A DNA stretch of 64,000 nucleotides from an uncultured Alphaproteobacteria bacterium (GCA_934248075.1 CAKQKH010000002.1:62001-126000), one strand, 5' to 3'; shown: positions 26,070 through 34,386, numbered from the stretch's first letter. The notes: generated from the sequence alone by a model not told the origin. Made by a program: numbers and translations.

Positions 26070-27806
26070 ATGTTCGGAAAGTATTTTTCGAGAAAGAAAA
26101 CAGAAGATTTCTACCTCCCCGGTGAAGAGATAAAAATCAACAAAGACATCTCTTTCTGCAATAGTTTTTCGTGCCAAAAAGACCCGCTGTCCATGTGCAG
26201 AAAACGCCTGACTTTTGTTATGTTTTGCTTTGGCGCGGCCTATTTGGGAATTGCAATGCTGTTGTTTAATTTGTGCATTGTTCCAAACCTGAGCGCAGAC
26301 AGCCGAAACACAACCGTCCGTTTTGCACAAAACCCCATTCGCCGCGCCGATATTATTGATCGTAACGGCACAATTATCGCAACATCTTTGCCAACTGTTA
26401 ATCTTTATGCCAATCCGCATAAAATCCGCAACCCCGAAAAAGCCGCGCGTTTGTTGACACAAGCACTGCCTGAGCTGGGATTTGAAAGCACGCTGAAAAA
26501 GCTTAAGCATCGCGGCAGTTTTGTGTATCTGAAACGCAACCTTACGCCATCTCAACAATACCAAATAAACTATTTGGGAATCCCCGGATTGGAGTTTGAA
26601 AACGGCGAAAAACGCGTGTATCCGCACAAGAATCTATTGGCGCATATTGTCGGAAACACCAATATTGACAACGAGGGAATATCCGGAATTGAAAAAGCGC
26701 TTGACGCTCGTTTAACCAGTTCGGATATACCGCTGCGGCTATCAATTGATGTCGGAATTCAAGACACGATTCGCGAGCTTCTGAAAGAGGGCATGACAAA
26801 ATTTCACGCTTTGGGCGCAACCGCCGTGTTGATGGACGTGAACACCTCAGAAATTATATCTATGGTATCATTGCCGGACTTTGACCCTAATACCGGCAAA
26901 GTCAAAACCGAGCGGGCTTTGTTCAATATGGCGACAACCGGCGTTTATGAACCCGGATCCGTGTTGAAAATTTTTAATACCGCCATGTCGCTGGAAAGCG
27001 GAAAAGTTAAGATTTCTGACAGATTTGACGCCACTCAGCCGCTAAAATTGAAATACAACACTATTAAGGATTATCGCGGTGAGAATCGGTGGCTGTCAGT
27101 GCCGGAGATCTTGGTGTATTCCTCCAATATCGGCTCTGCGCAAATGGCGCTTAAGGTCGGCGGTAATGAACAAAGAAATTTTTTGGAAAAAATCGGTTTT
27201 TTTGAAAAACTGGATATTGAGGTGGCTGAGCGCGGAACCCCGCTGGTTCCCAAGCGTTGGGGTGACGGAACAATAGCCACCGTGGCGTTTGGTTATGGCG
27301 TTGCGGTGTCTCCGTTGCATGTTATCACCGGATATGCCGCTGTGGTCAATGGTGGAATTTATCACAGTCCGTCGCTGATTAAAGACGGCCCCAAAGGTAA
27401 GAACGGCCATAGAGTATTGTCGTTTAACACCTCAAAAACCATGCGTAAACTGATGCGGCTGGTGGTTACCGACGGTTCCGGCAAACGCGCCAACGTTTCT
27501 GGATATGAGGTCGGCGGCAAAACCGGTACCGCCAATAAACTTTCGGAACGCGGCAGATATGTTGACAAGAAAGTTCGCACAACCTTTGTATCGGCTTTTC
27601 CGATATCTGATCCTAAATACGCGCTGATTGTTATGCTCGACGAACCCAAACCGCTGAAAGAAACCTGGGGGTTCGTTACCGCAGGTTGGAACACCGTGCC
27701 GACGGCCTCAAAAATTATTTCAGCAGTCGCGCCACAGCTTAATTTGAAAGCTAACTTTGATATTGATGAACAACGCCGGCAACGAATTATTGAAGCTTCA
27801 TATTAG
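26070..27806 (+). CDS. ftsI: division-specific peptidoglycan transpeptidase (PBP3)
   Basis: Cross-links septal peptidoglycan. A cytoplasmic N-terminus of about 45 residues is followed by a single membrane helix (FVMFCFGAAYLGIAMLLFNL), then a dimerisation domain beginning RADIIDRNGTIIATSLP. The penicillin-binding catalytic motifs are in order: S-V-L-K (about residue 296), S-S-N (about 350) and K-T-G-T (about 483). The length, 578 residues, is typical. The next genes of a normal division cluster (murE, murF, mraY and so on) do not follow; instead a repeat mosaic starts right after the stop codon. Confidence 0.95.
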   Translation: MFGKYFSRKKTEDFYLPGEEIKINKDISFCNSFSCQKDPLSMCRKRLTFVMFCFGAAYLGIAMLLFNLCIVPNLSADSRNTTVRFAQNPIRRADIIDRNGTIIATSLPTVNLYANPHKIRNPEKAARLLTQALPELGFESTLKKLKHRGSFVYLKRNLTPSQQYQINYLGIPGLEFENGEKRVYPHKNLLAHIVGNTNIDNEGISGIEKALDARLTSSDIPLRLSIDVGIQDTIRELLKEGMTKFHALGATAVLMDVNTSEIISMVSLPDFDPNTGKVKTERALFNMATTGVYEPGSVLKIFNTAMSLESGKVKISDRFDATQPLKLKYNTIKDYRGENRWLSVPEILVYSSNIGSAQMALKVGGNEQRNFLEKIGFFEKLDIEVAERGTPLVPKRWGDGTIATVAFGYGVAVSPLHVITGYAAVVNGGIYHSPSLIKDGPKGKNGHRVLSFNTSKTMRKLMRLVVTDGSGKRANVSGYEVGGKTGTANKLSERGRYVDKKVRTTFVSAFPISDPKYALIVMLDEPKPLKETWGFVTAGWNTVPTASKIISAVAPQLNLKANFDIDEQRRQRIIEASY

Positions 27807-27840
27807 GTGCCGGGCCGGCACGGGCATTCGCAAGAATATA

Positions 27841-27993
27841 CTCGCCACTCACTGTGTTCGAGGCTCGGAATTATGCCTGATTTGCACCCCTGCTCCGTCA
27901 TTGCGAGGTGAACATTAGTGAACCGAAGCAATCCATATTGTTTCTTGATAAAAATGGATTGCTTCTCGCGGCTAATCGCCGTTCGCGCAATGA
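27841..27993. repeat. dispersed repeats E and A (copy 2)
   Basis: 27841-27873 holds the short element ACTCGCCACTCACTGTGTTC, continuing GAGGCTCGG, also found near 30735 and 61610. 27899-27993 is a copy of repeat A (CAATCCATATTG...AAAATGGATTGC...GCCGTTCGCGCAATGAC), here with an extra arm CATTGCGAGGTGAAC, making the whole element an inverted repeat ending in CATTGCG and CGCAATG. Confidence 0.85.
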
Positions 27994-28015
27994 CCCGCGA
28001 CGACGGCTCCGCATT

Positions 28016-28169
28016 GTCATTCCGGCGGACGCCGGAATCCAGTGAAAAAACATGTCATGCCTCGATTGCGGAACGCAATCGTCAGGGCATCTTCCGTACT
28101 GACATTTAAAAAGCTCGGAAGACCGCTTGACCTCGGGCGAGAATACTCGCCTCTCGGAGCGGTGACAGT
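28016..28169 (-). repeat. palindrome D and inverted copy of repeat B
   Basis: CATTCCGGCGGACGCCGGAA (28019 onward) is a short palindrome also seen near 62023 and 62165. 28055-28169 is repeat B in the opposite orientation to the copies at 8302 and 61651: it reads CATGCCTC...GCATCTTCCG...CGCTTGACCTCGGGCGAGAA. Confidence 0.8.
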
Positions 28170-28186
28170 CTTTATTCTTCCTCACC

Positions 28187-28376
28187 CCCATCTAAATCGT
28201 CTAACTTGGTAGGTTCGCCTATAATGGCTCACCAACCGCGTGTCGGGCACTTGTTTACTAGTTTCGCTGTGTTTGCTTACACGCTGCGCTAGCTCAACAA
28301 GTAAACTTACGTCGCTTGCGGCAAAAACAGTCTGTACTTTGACTGTTTTTATCCTCGCGCCCCGTCAAGGGGGAAG
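28187..28376 (+). repeat. dispersed repeat C, copy 1 (about 190 bp)
   Basis: Runs from CACCCCCATCTAAATCGTCT through AACTTGGTAGGTTCGCC, GGCTCACCAACCGCGTGTCG, AACAAGTAAACTTACGTCGC to CCTCGCGCCCCGTCAAG. A copy with few differences is at 61804-61992. CTTGTTTACT and AACAAGTAAAC could pair into a hairpin. No coding frame is shared between the copies. The remaining 28377-28556 contains the hairpin GAGCATTTTACG/CGTAAAATTGCTC and nothing else I recognise. Confidence 0.85.
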
Positions 28377-28556
28377 ACTTATAAGGCAATATCTTTTAAC
28401 AGATACTATAATAACCAGCACTATCTCCAGCGAGGGCGGATAGTGGAATTTATAGAGTAATTTCTAGGTGCGGAAAAGCGGAGCGTACACGACCAGTACG
28501 TGAGCATTTTACGTCACCGTAAAATTGCTCTAGAAAACCGCTAGACGCCCTCGCCT

Positions 28557-30464
28557 CTAAAACAGCTTTAGCACAGCCTGCGCCGCTTGCGATGCCAGCG
28601 ACAGGGAGTTGATAGCCAACTGTTGTCTGGTTTGCAAAGAAAGCATATTGGCGGATTCTTCGTTCATATCGGCAAGGGTTAGCTTATCCGCGCCCTCGGT
28701 CAGAATATTTATCAAATTCTCGGTGAATTCCTGCCGATTGGTAATGATTGAATAATTATTCCCCAACTCCGCCGTAAAAGCTCTAATACTTTTCAAGGCG
28801 CCGGCGATTTCTTTTAGGCTCTGGGCGATATCGCCTTGATTCTGCCAATCAATCGTATTCAGCCCCAGCGCGCCGGCTGACATATCTTTACCATTAACAT
28901 TCAAATCGGCGTCGCCTTTTTCATTAAACCGCACGTTCAGTTTTTCATTTTTGAGTAGGTTTACTCCCTTGTATGACGAATCCTTAACCAGCGTATCATA
29001 TTGATTTAAGATTCCGGTATAAGCCTTACCTTGTTCCGCTGTACTATTATTATAATTATATTCAGTTTGGCGTTCTGAGTTTTGCTTAGCCAAAATATCT
29101 GCTATGGCAACATCGGCCGTTTTAGTCTCTGCGGTTTTAGTAAAATTTGCCCAAAATTCAGCTTTGGAGCCAACAGTTTCATTTGAAATTGATTGGCTCT
29201 CAAAGACTTCTCCCTTATAGCTTAACTTTGCCCCTTTCACTGTGCTTAACAATATATTTGCCTGTTCAAAATCTATTTCTGAAAATAAATTCAACTCCAC
29301 ATCTGCGGAATTAATAGTTAAATTCAATATGCGATCTTGCGTATTTGAACTAGAAGTCGCGCCAAAAATATTTAACTTAGCGCGATCATCAAGACTCACT
29401 TCGCGACTCAGAGACAAAGTAGCATATCGAGATCCTTGCAAATTGGCCACACTGTCATCATGCATATAAAGATATGAACTTTCTAATGCATTTCCCCCAC
29501 CATAAGCATTGATTCGTGACGATCCAAATGTGTTTATGGTTGTACCTGCAAACACCCGCCCTTGTTTATCATTTATCTCCATATTAAGCACCGCGCCGTC
29601 TTCTAGGGTAATCTTGCTATTCACAATTGTCTGTACATAATATTCGTCTTTTGTCGGGGAATAAAAATTATTAATTCCTCTCATCAAATAATTACCAGAA
29701 CCAATACCATTAATATGATGCTCGACATCAGAACATAAGGCCGACTTTGAATTATCCAAAACCATATCCATATTCTGCCACACAATATCTCCTGAAGCAC
29801 CATACGCAGTAATGACTTCGTTTTTCGGCCCATTACTGGCAAAAGCATGAATGGACAGATCAGAAAACATATGATTTTCACCCAAAACAGAAATAGCGTT
29901 TTTTTCATTAAGTTCGGTAAAGTCTATACTGATTTGTGAGAATTTATCGGTATCCGGTTCGGACACACCATAATAGCCGACCCCGACCAGATTTTGTCCG
30001 GCTTGCAAAATGATTGTGCTTTCAGCGGTGATGTTACCATAGATGACGATGTTGCCGGCTTTGCCACTGTCTAATGCGGCTTTCAGCTCGCTCCAATTAC
30101 TGACCACTGCCGAAACATTGTCCTGACTTTCAAACCATTCTTTACTGGGGATTTTGGCGGTTTCTAAAGCGGAAGTAGCCACTGCCGCGGCCTGCTCAAG
30201 GAATGTCGCTCCGGTTTCTAAGGCTGTGGTGGCGGTTTTGATAGTGCTGACCGCTTGTCCCATGGAGTCAAGAAGCGCGTCTAAATCATTAGCGCGATTG
30301 TTTAAGGAACGCGCGGTGTAATAAGAACTGGGGTTATCAATAGCGGAGTTGACCTTGTTGCCGGTGGCGAGTTTATTTTGGGTAGCGCCAACCGTCCTGC
30401 TGATATTCTGCAGGCTCAACAAATTGCTCCGCATACTCGCGGTTAGGCTGATGTTGCCGCTCAA
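28557..30464 (-). CDS. flagellin with large beta-helix-like insert
   Basis: The N-terminal 105 residues (NISLTASMRSNLLSLQN ... NPSSYYTARSLNNRANDLDA) and the C-terminal 140 or so (SYKGVNLLKNE ... NEESANMLSLQTRQQLAINS, ending VLKLF) are the D0/D1 helical parts of flagellin and nearly match the two ordinary flagellins at 60229 and 62279. Between them, about residues 125-460 replace the usual short variable domain. This insert has repeated short beta-strand turns (NIVIYGNITAESTIILQAGQ, NLVGVGYYG, AVLNMEINDKQGRVFAG, DRAKLNIFGATSSS) like a right-handed beta-helix adhesin or lyase. The start is a TTG at 30462-30464 behind GGAG and AGGG. It would sit on the filament surface. It is isolated between two repeat mosaics. 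Confidence 0.88.
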   Translation of the reverse strand: MSGNISLTASMRSNLLSLQNISRTVGATQNKLATGNKVNSAIDNPSSYYTARSLNNRANDLDALLDSMGQAVSTIKTATTALETGATFLEQAAAVATSALETAKIPSKEWFESQDNVSAVVSNWSELKAALDSGKAGNIVIYGNITAESTIILQAGQNLVGVGYYGVSEPDTDKFSQISIDFTELNEKNAISVLGENHMFSDLSIHAFASNGPKNEVITAYGASGDIVWQNMDMVLDNSKSALCSDVEHHINGIGSGNYLMRGINNFYSPTKDEYYVQTIVNSKITLEDGAVLNMEINDKQGRVFAGTTINTFGSSRINAYGGGNALESSYLYMHDDSVANLQGSRYATLSLSREVSLDDRAKLNIFGATSSSNTQDRILNLTINSADVELNLFSEIDFEQANILLSTVKGAKLSYKGEVFESQSISNETVGSKAEFWANFTKTAETKTADVAIADILAKQNSERQTEYNYNNSTAEQGKAYTGILNQYDTLVKDSSYKGVNLLKNEKLNVRFNEKGDADLNVNGKDMSAGALGLNTIDWQNQGDIAQSLKEIAGALKSIRAFTAELGNNYSIITNRQEFTENLINILTEGADKLTLADMNEESANMLSLQTRQQLAINSLSLASQAAQAVLKLF

Positions 30465-30488
30465 TTTACCCTAACTCCGGCTTTCGTT

Positions 30489-30516
30489 AATATACCATAA
30501 GCCATTATGGTATATT
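30489..30516. promoter_or_regulatory. perfect inverted repeat upstream of the beta-helix flagellin
   Basis: AATATACCATAA, GCCA, TTATGGTATATT: 12-bp arms with a 4-nt loop, 25 bp ahead of the TTG start. It could be an operator or a stem-loop in the mRNA leader. The ordinary flagellin at 62279 also has a leader stem-loop, but with a different sequence. Confidence 0.6.
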
Positions 30517-30619
30517 GACGATAAAAGCCAAGCCGTTCCCGCAGTTTTCAACAAGATATTTTGCAAAATTGCTATAAAAAAGGTTAATCAGTCGGAAAAT
30601 GACAATGAGAAGTAGGTTC

Positions 30620-30790
30620 TGTCACTCTGAGCAAAGCGAAGAGTCCATATTGTTTCTTGATAAAAATGGATTGCTTCTCACGGCTAAACGCCGTTCGCGC
30701 AATGACCCGCGCGGCGGGCGGCGCATAACAAGAATTTACTCGCCACTCACTTTGTTCGAGGCTCGGGATATTGCACCTTTAGGAATCTCC
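30620..30790 (+). repeat. dispersed repeats A (copy 3) and E
   Basis: Repeat A (GAGTCCATATTG...AAAATGGATTGC...CGCCGTTCGCGCAATGAC) is at 30620-30708, then element E (ACTCGCCACTCACTTTGTTC, then GAGGCTCGG) near 30738, then the palindrome CCCCTTGATTTCAAGGGG at about 30781-30798, also present in the tandem unit at 8083. 30800-30895 shows nothing recognisable. Confidence 0.8.
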
Positions 30791-30896
30791 CCTTGATTTC
30801 AAGGGGAGGAATTAGATAGAGTGCGGACATCGTCACATCATCTTAAATTATAAAGTATGCCAACAATAAACTTTTCTAGCACTATCGCTTAGTTTT

Positions 30897-30932
30897 CAAC
30901 AAAAAGGCTCTGCAATGCAGAGCCTTTTGAAT
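30897..30932 (-). terminator. rho-independent terminator after trcR
   Basis: On the minus strand AAAAGGCTCTGCA and TGCAGAGCCTTTT form a 12-13-bp stem ending in a T run. Confidence 0.88.
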
Positions 30933-30945
30933 AAAAAGATGTGCG

Positions 30946-31710
30946 CTATTTTTTCTTAGCGGTTGTCTTTTTGGCCGGAGCTTTCTTAGCAGCCGTCTTT
31001 TTGGCTGGGGCTTTCTTTACGGTCTTTTTGGCCGGAGCTTTCTTTACGGTCTTTTTGGCCGGAGCTTTCTTTACGGTCTTCTTAGCCGGAGCCTTCTTTA
31101 CGGCCTTTTTAGCAGGAGCCTTTTTGGCGGCCGGTTTCTTAGCCGGAGCCTTTTTGGTCTTTTTGGCTTTCACTTTCTTTTCTTTAACCGGTTTTGGCTG
31201 AGCGGCAAATAACGCTTTTTCAAGCTCCTGCTCGCTACACAAGCCGATGGTAACCGGATTTTTAGGACGAATATTAGCGGCATCGCGATGCGTACCATTG
31301 CGAACAGCTTCAATTGTCGGCTTAGTGGTGCCAATCAGCTTGCAAACCTGACTATCCTTGAGCTGCGGATAATTTTTAATCACCCAAGCAATGGCATTGG
31401 GTTTGTCTTCGCGCTGAGACGGAGATAAAACTTTTTTGGCCTTAAGATTACGCTCTTTGACGTTTCTTTCCATTTGATTAGCCTGCAAAGACGCTGTCTT
31501 ATCAGCCTCACAACGATGAATTTCGTCCCAGCTCAACTGGCCGTTGTCAATTGGCGAAAGCCCACGAATATTGCCGGAAACATCGCCGTCGGCAATAGCC
31601 TGAATCTCAAGTTCATGAATTTCGCAAAAATTGGAAATCTGACGAAATGTAAGAGTTGTGTTCTCAACCAACCATACGGCTGTGGCCCGTGGCATAAGAG
31701 GAGCTGTCAT
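30946..31710 (-). CDS. trcR: cell-cycle transcriptional regulator TrcR (DUF1013) with histone-H1-like tail
   Basis: Residues 1 to about 160 (MTAPLMPRATAVWLVENTTL, FRQISNFCEIHELEIQAIAD, IRGLSPIDNGQLSWDEI, then NAIAWVIKNYPQLKDSQVCK) match the alphaproteobacterial DUF1013/TrcR family, a DNA-binding cell-cycle regulator. From about residue 172 to 254 the protein becomes a Lys-Ala-Pro repeat (AKKAPAKKTVKKAPAKKTVK type), like histone H1 and bacterial H1-like proteins such as AlgP/HctB. The start ATG at 31708-31710 has AAAGGA upstream; the longer frame reaches into the terminator before it. The tail should bind DNA non-specifically; whether it alters regulation is unknown. Confidence 0.88.
   Translation of the reverse strand: MTAPLMPRATAVWLVENTTLTFRQISNFCEIHELEIQAIADGDVSGNIRGLSPIDNGQLSWDEIHRCEADKTASLQANQMERNVKERNLKAKKVLSPSQREDKPNAIAWVIKNYPQLKDSQVCKLIGTTKPTIEAVRNGTHRDAANIRPKNPVTIGLCSEQELEKALFAAQPKPVKEKKVKAKKTKKAPAKKPAAKKAPAKKAVKKAPAKKTVKKAPAKKTVKKAPAKKTVKKAPAKKTAAKKAPAKKTTAKKK
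30955..31180 (-). repeat. 27-bp coding tandem repeat in trcR tail
   Basis: Four nearly identical 27-bp units (plus-strand TTTCTTTACGGTCTTTTTGG, then CCGGAGC) at about 31010-31110, with more diverged units on both sides, encode K-K-A-P-A-K-K-T-V. Near identity at the DNA level points to recent copy-number change. Confidence 0.9.
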
Positions 31711-31734
31711 AATAAAAATCCTTTCGTTTGTACA

Positions 31735-31772
31735 AAAAACAGAAAAACTATCCTTAGGATAGTTTTTCTTTG
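31735..31772 (-). terminator. rho-independent terminator upstream of trcR
   Basis: AGAAAAACTATCC, TTA, GGATAGTTTTTCT: perfect 13-bp arms. On the minus strand it is followed by GTTTTTTG, ending the transcript of the 280-residue gene before trcR. Confidence 0.88.
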
Positions 31773-31807
31773 CACAATATACAAGCAAATTTTTAAGTTT
31801 TAGGCTC

Positions 31808-32650
31808 TTATTTATTAAAATAACTGTTGTAAATGTCCGCCATATTCAAATATCCGACCTGCAGCATTTGCGCCGTGGCCTGATATCTCTGAGCCTGAAT
31901 TTGCAAAGCGTTCACCGCAGACAAACTTCCGCTGGCGTCTGTTCCGGTGGTTAAAGGTATTTTGCTGGTGGTTTTGTTTTTGGTGTCTTCCGAGCGGCTC
32001 TCTATGGCAACATAGTCATGCTTGAAACTGCTACCCATTTGAACCTGCATCGCATAGGAAATTTCTTCTGATTTTGGGGTATCATCATCACGGCTGACTT
32101 TGAAATAATAATCCCCCTGCGAGGCTGCGTATTCGCCCTTAAGCATGGATCTCATGGTTTCGTACAATTTACTGCCCTTTTCAGCCGAGCTGTCGGCCAC
32201 AAGCTGTTGGCGGCCAAAACGATCCGTATAATAGACCTCAACTTTCATGCCCGGGGCGGTTGTTTCCAACAAGGCTTTATTTGCCTCTTCCTCAAGCTTT
32301 TTTTCCTGCTCTTTGGCATACCCTTCGGGATCAAGCTGTTTTCTTAAATCATTCAGGTAGGTTTCATATTTGGATAAATCCAGAACCTTGTCATTCCCTT
32401 TGCTGTTGCGCAAAGATAGCGCCAACTTGCCGCGATTACTGACTACCGTGGTTTTATAAATATCCACAGTGTCAAACTTAGAAAGCTCTCCAACAGCGGT
32501 AATGCGCGAATAATTAAGGCGGGTTTGCCCCAAATCGCGCGCATTGGCAAAAGTTTCATCGATATCGTTCATATCGACGACTCTCTTCTCCCAAGCCTTG
32601 GCGTTGCTGCCTTCAAGCGCAGTACTTTTTAAGCTGTCTATACCTGACAT
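31808..32650 (-). CDS. unassigned 280-residue protein, flagellar-like C-terminus
   Basis: I do not recognise a family. There is no signal peptide. The centre (about residues 105-130) is a charged helix with EQEKKLEEEANKALLE, and a middle segment reads KVEVYYTDRFGRQQLVADSS. The last 35 residues (NALQIQAQRYQATAQMLQVG, then YLNMADIYNSYF) form an amphipathic helix like the termini of axial flagellar or secreted helical-bundle proteins. AAGGAG is well placed before the ATG, and a good sigma-70 promoter lies directly upstream, so it is expressed as a single gene. A role in export or the flagellum is only a guess. Confidence 0.65.
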   Translation of the reverse strand: MSGIDSLKSTALEGSNAKAWEKRVVDMNDIDETFANARDLGQTRLNYSRITAVGELSKFDTVDIYKTTVVSNRGKLALSLRNSKGNDKVLDLSKYETYLNDLRKQLDPEGYAKEQEKKLEEEANKALLETTAPGMKVEVYYTDRFGRQQLVADSSAEKGSKLYETMRSMLKGEYAASQGDYYFKVSRDDDTPKSEEISYAMQVQMGSSFKHDYVAIESRSEDTKNKTTSKIPLTTGTDASGSLSAVNALQIQAQRYQATAQMLQVGYLNMADIYNSYFNK

Positions 32651-32678
32651 TGCCGGTTCTCCTTAACGCTACCTTATA

Positions 32679-32707
32679 ATTATAGCATTAGTTCTGACAA
32701 ATAACAA
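32679..32707 (-). promoter_or_regulatory. sigma-70-type promoter of the 280-residue gene
   Basis: TTGTTA (32702-32707) and TATAAT (32679-32684), 17 bp apart on the minus strand, with an extended TGC before the -10. A strong match. Confidence 0.75.
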
Positions 32708-32714
32708 TATTTTT

Positions 32715-34304
32715 TTAATCAACAATCTTATATAACTCTTGGTCGATATTGAGATTTTTGAAGTTTTTCTCACCTAAAAAGTCAAGCGTGTATTCATTGT
32801 CGGCCAATTCTTTTTTGACATCTCCTGTCATGACAATCTCGTTGTTGTAAATATGCTCAAACATATCCGATAAATAAGCGCTGAGATTCGGCTTGTCATC
32901 GGTTTGCTTGGCAGTTATGGCGCAACAATTACGCATCAGCAAATTGTCATTGTCCAACTCATCATGATAGGTGTTGATATCTTTTATACACTCAACGGCA
33001 AATTTTAGGGCGTTGGCAAGCTTGCGGAAACGAACAGTTGTGATACCATCGGCCTCAATCACATCAATTCCGCTGTATTTGCTGACCAAATTATTAACAA
33101 TATTACGAATTTGCGCGCTCACATCGGCTGCTGTTTGCTCTTTGTCCGGCATGGCGGCATCCATAAATTTAAGATCGCTTTTGAGACTAACCAACGTATC
33201 TACGGTTGAAACCGGCTCAGCGGACAGAGCAACAGTGTTCGTGTCTTTGGCGGCTTGAGGTTGTCGATCCATATGCGGATCGCTGTCTTGCGCCTCCCAT
33301 TTATTAAAAGCAACATTGAGCAGATTTTCGGCGATCGGCATTCCTCCGATAACCTGTGACATAAGATTGGCGCCAACTCCGGTCAACAAAATTGCCAGTT
33401 TATTATCCCGATAGGTGCGTTTGGCCTCGTAAAAAGCCTCTAAATCCGCCTTGTCGCCATCAATGATTTTGAGAGCGTCAAACAAAATTGAATTAGCTTC
33501 CGACATTTTCAGCCCGCTGTATCGAGCTAACTCCAAGCATCCGCCATAAATCATCAGTTTTAGCCCCAAACGAGAAAAACTGTTTTGCATGACCGTGGAA
33601 GACTGAATATGAGAAACCAACTCGCCCAAAAAAGAAATGATGTACTGCTTATATTCCAAAGGAGCCTCAGGGTAAGCCGATGCCACCACCGGATCACGAT
33701 CGGAGTTAAGATTGTAGGCCTTAATTAAATATTCGGCGCGATCATAAAATTTCTGCTCCTTAATCGGTTTGGCCTTTTCTGAGCCGGCAAACACATACCA
33801 CGGAATACTCTTGAGCAAAAGCGGCACCGACATCGCCAAAAACACTACAAAAAACACGCCAAACAACACCGGACGGCTGTTTTCTTCGGGAATAAATATC
33901 TCTAACAGCGGAAACAACAAACTGACAAACAAATTTGCAAAAATCAGACTCACCGTAATCAGCAACACCAATTTTAGCAACGCGCTGGCTATGCCATTAC
34001 GAGAAAGCGGAGTCTCTATAACCGGCAACGACGGCTGCTCATCATTTTCAACCGCAGAGCCTGCCCAACTGCGGGAACCGGACTTTTTTTTGCGATTGAG
34101 ATTGCTGACGTACTCCACGCTTTCTTGATATGAATTGTCTTGAACATCAAAAATTTCTTTGATGATTTTAACTTTGAGCTTTTCCTGCTCACGCTCTTTG
34201 GCAAGATTAAAAGCATCTTGACGCTGCTCAGCGGCAAACCGATCTTCCAGCTGCCAGCCCTCGCCTTTATCCGTGTAAACTTCATAATGCGTAATCTTAA
34301 TCAT
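32715..34304 (-). CDS. membrane protein with degenerate cyclase-like C-terminal domain
   Basis: A 529-residue protein. The N-terminal 85 residues are soluble and charged. Two or three membrane helices follow (about 105-165, SALLKLVLLITVSLIFANLF and PVLFGVFFVVFLAMSVPLLL). A helical middle region (about 185-330) has no known motif. The C-terminus (about 385-529) resembles class III adenylate/guanylate cyclases by pattern: SKYSGIDVIEADGITTVRFR in place of the usual G-D-G-x-x-x-x-F block, AVECIKDINTYHDEL, and a closing YTLDFLGEKNFKNLNIDQEL. The catalytic metal Asp residues are not evident. It may be a sensor or scaffold. It stands downstream of rpmE on the same strand. Confidence 0.6.
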   Translation of the reverse strand: MIKITHYEVYTDKGEGWQLEDRFAAEQRQDAFNLAKEREQEKLKVKIIKEIFDVQDNSYQESVEYVSNLNRKKKSGSRSWAGSAVENDEQPSLPVIETPLSRNGIASALLKLVLLITVSLIFANLFVSLLFPLLEIFIPEENSRPVLFGVFFVVFLAMSVPLLLKSIPWYVFAGSEKAKPIKEQKFYDRAEYLIKAYNLNSDRDPVVASAYPEAPLEYKQYIISFLGELVSHIQSSTVMQNSFSRLGLKLMIYGGCLELARYSGLKMSEANSILFDALKIIDGDKADLEAFYEAKRTYRDNKLAILLTGVGANLMSQVIGGMPIAENLLNVAFNKWEAQDSDPHMDRQPQAAKDTNTVALSAEPVSTVDTLVSLKSDLKFMDAAMPDKEQTAADVSAQIRNIVNNLVSKYSGIDVIEADGITTVRFRKLANALKFAVECIKDINTYHDELDNDNLLMRNCCAITAKQTDDKPNLSAYLSDMFEHIYNNEIVMTGDVKKELADNEYTLDFLGEKNFKNLNIDQELYKIVD

Positions 34305-34321
34305 CAGAAATCTCTTTGCTC

Positions 34322-34360
34322 ATAAAAAAACCTACGTCTATGGTAACAGACGTAGGTTAA
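34322..34360 (-). terminator. rho-independent terminator after rpmE
   Basis: AACCTACGTCT and AGACGTAGGTT form an 11-bp stem; on the minus strand it is followed by TTTTTTT. Confidence 0.88.
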
Positions 34361-34386
34361 TAAATAGTAAGCTCCAGCAAGCCCAA

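Noticed and set aside
30489..30516. Terminator upstream of the beta-helix flagellin
   Set aside because: The inverted repeat is perfect but lacks a T tract, and it lies within the leader or promoter region of a downstream gene, so a regulatory role is more likely.
30941..31201. Plus-strand open frame with repeated Ala-Gly-Ala-Phe segments
   Set aside because: It is the antisense reading of the Lys-Ala-Pro repeat of the TrcR tail and has no ribosome binding site.
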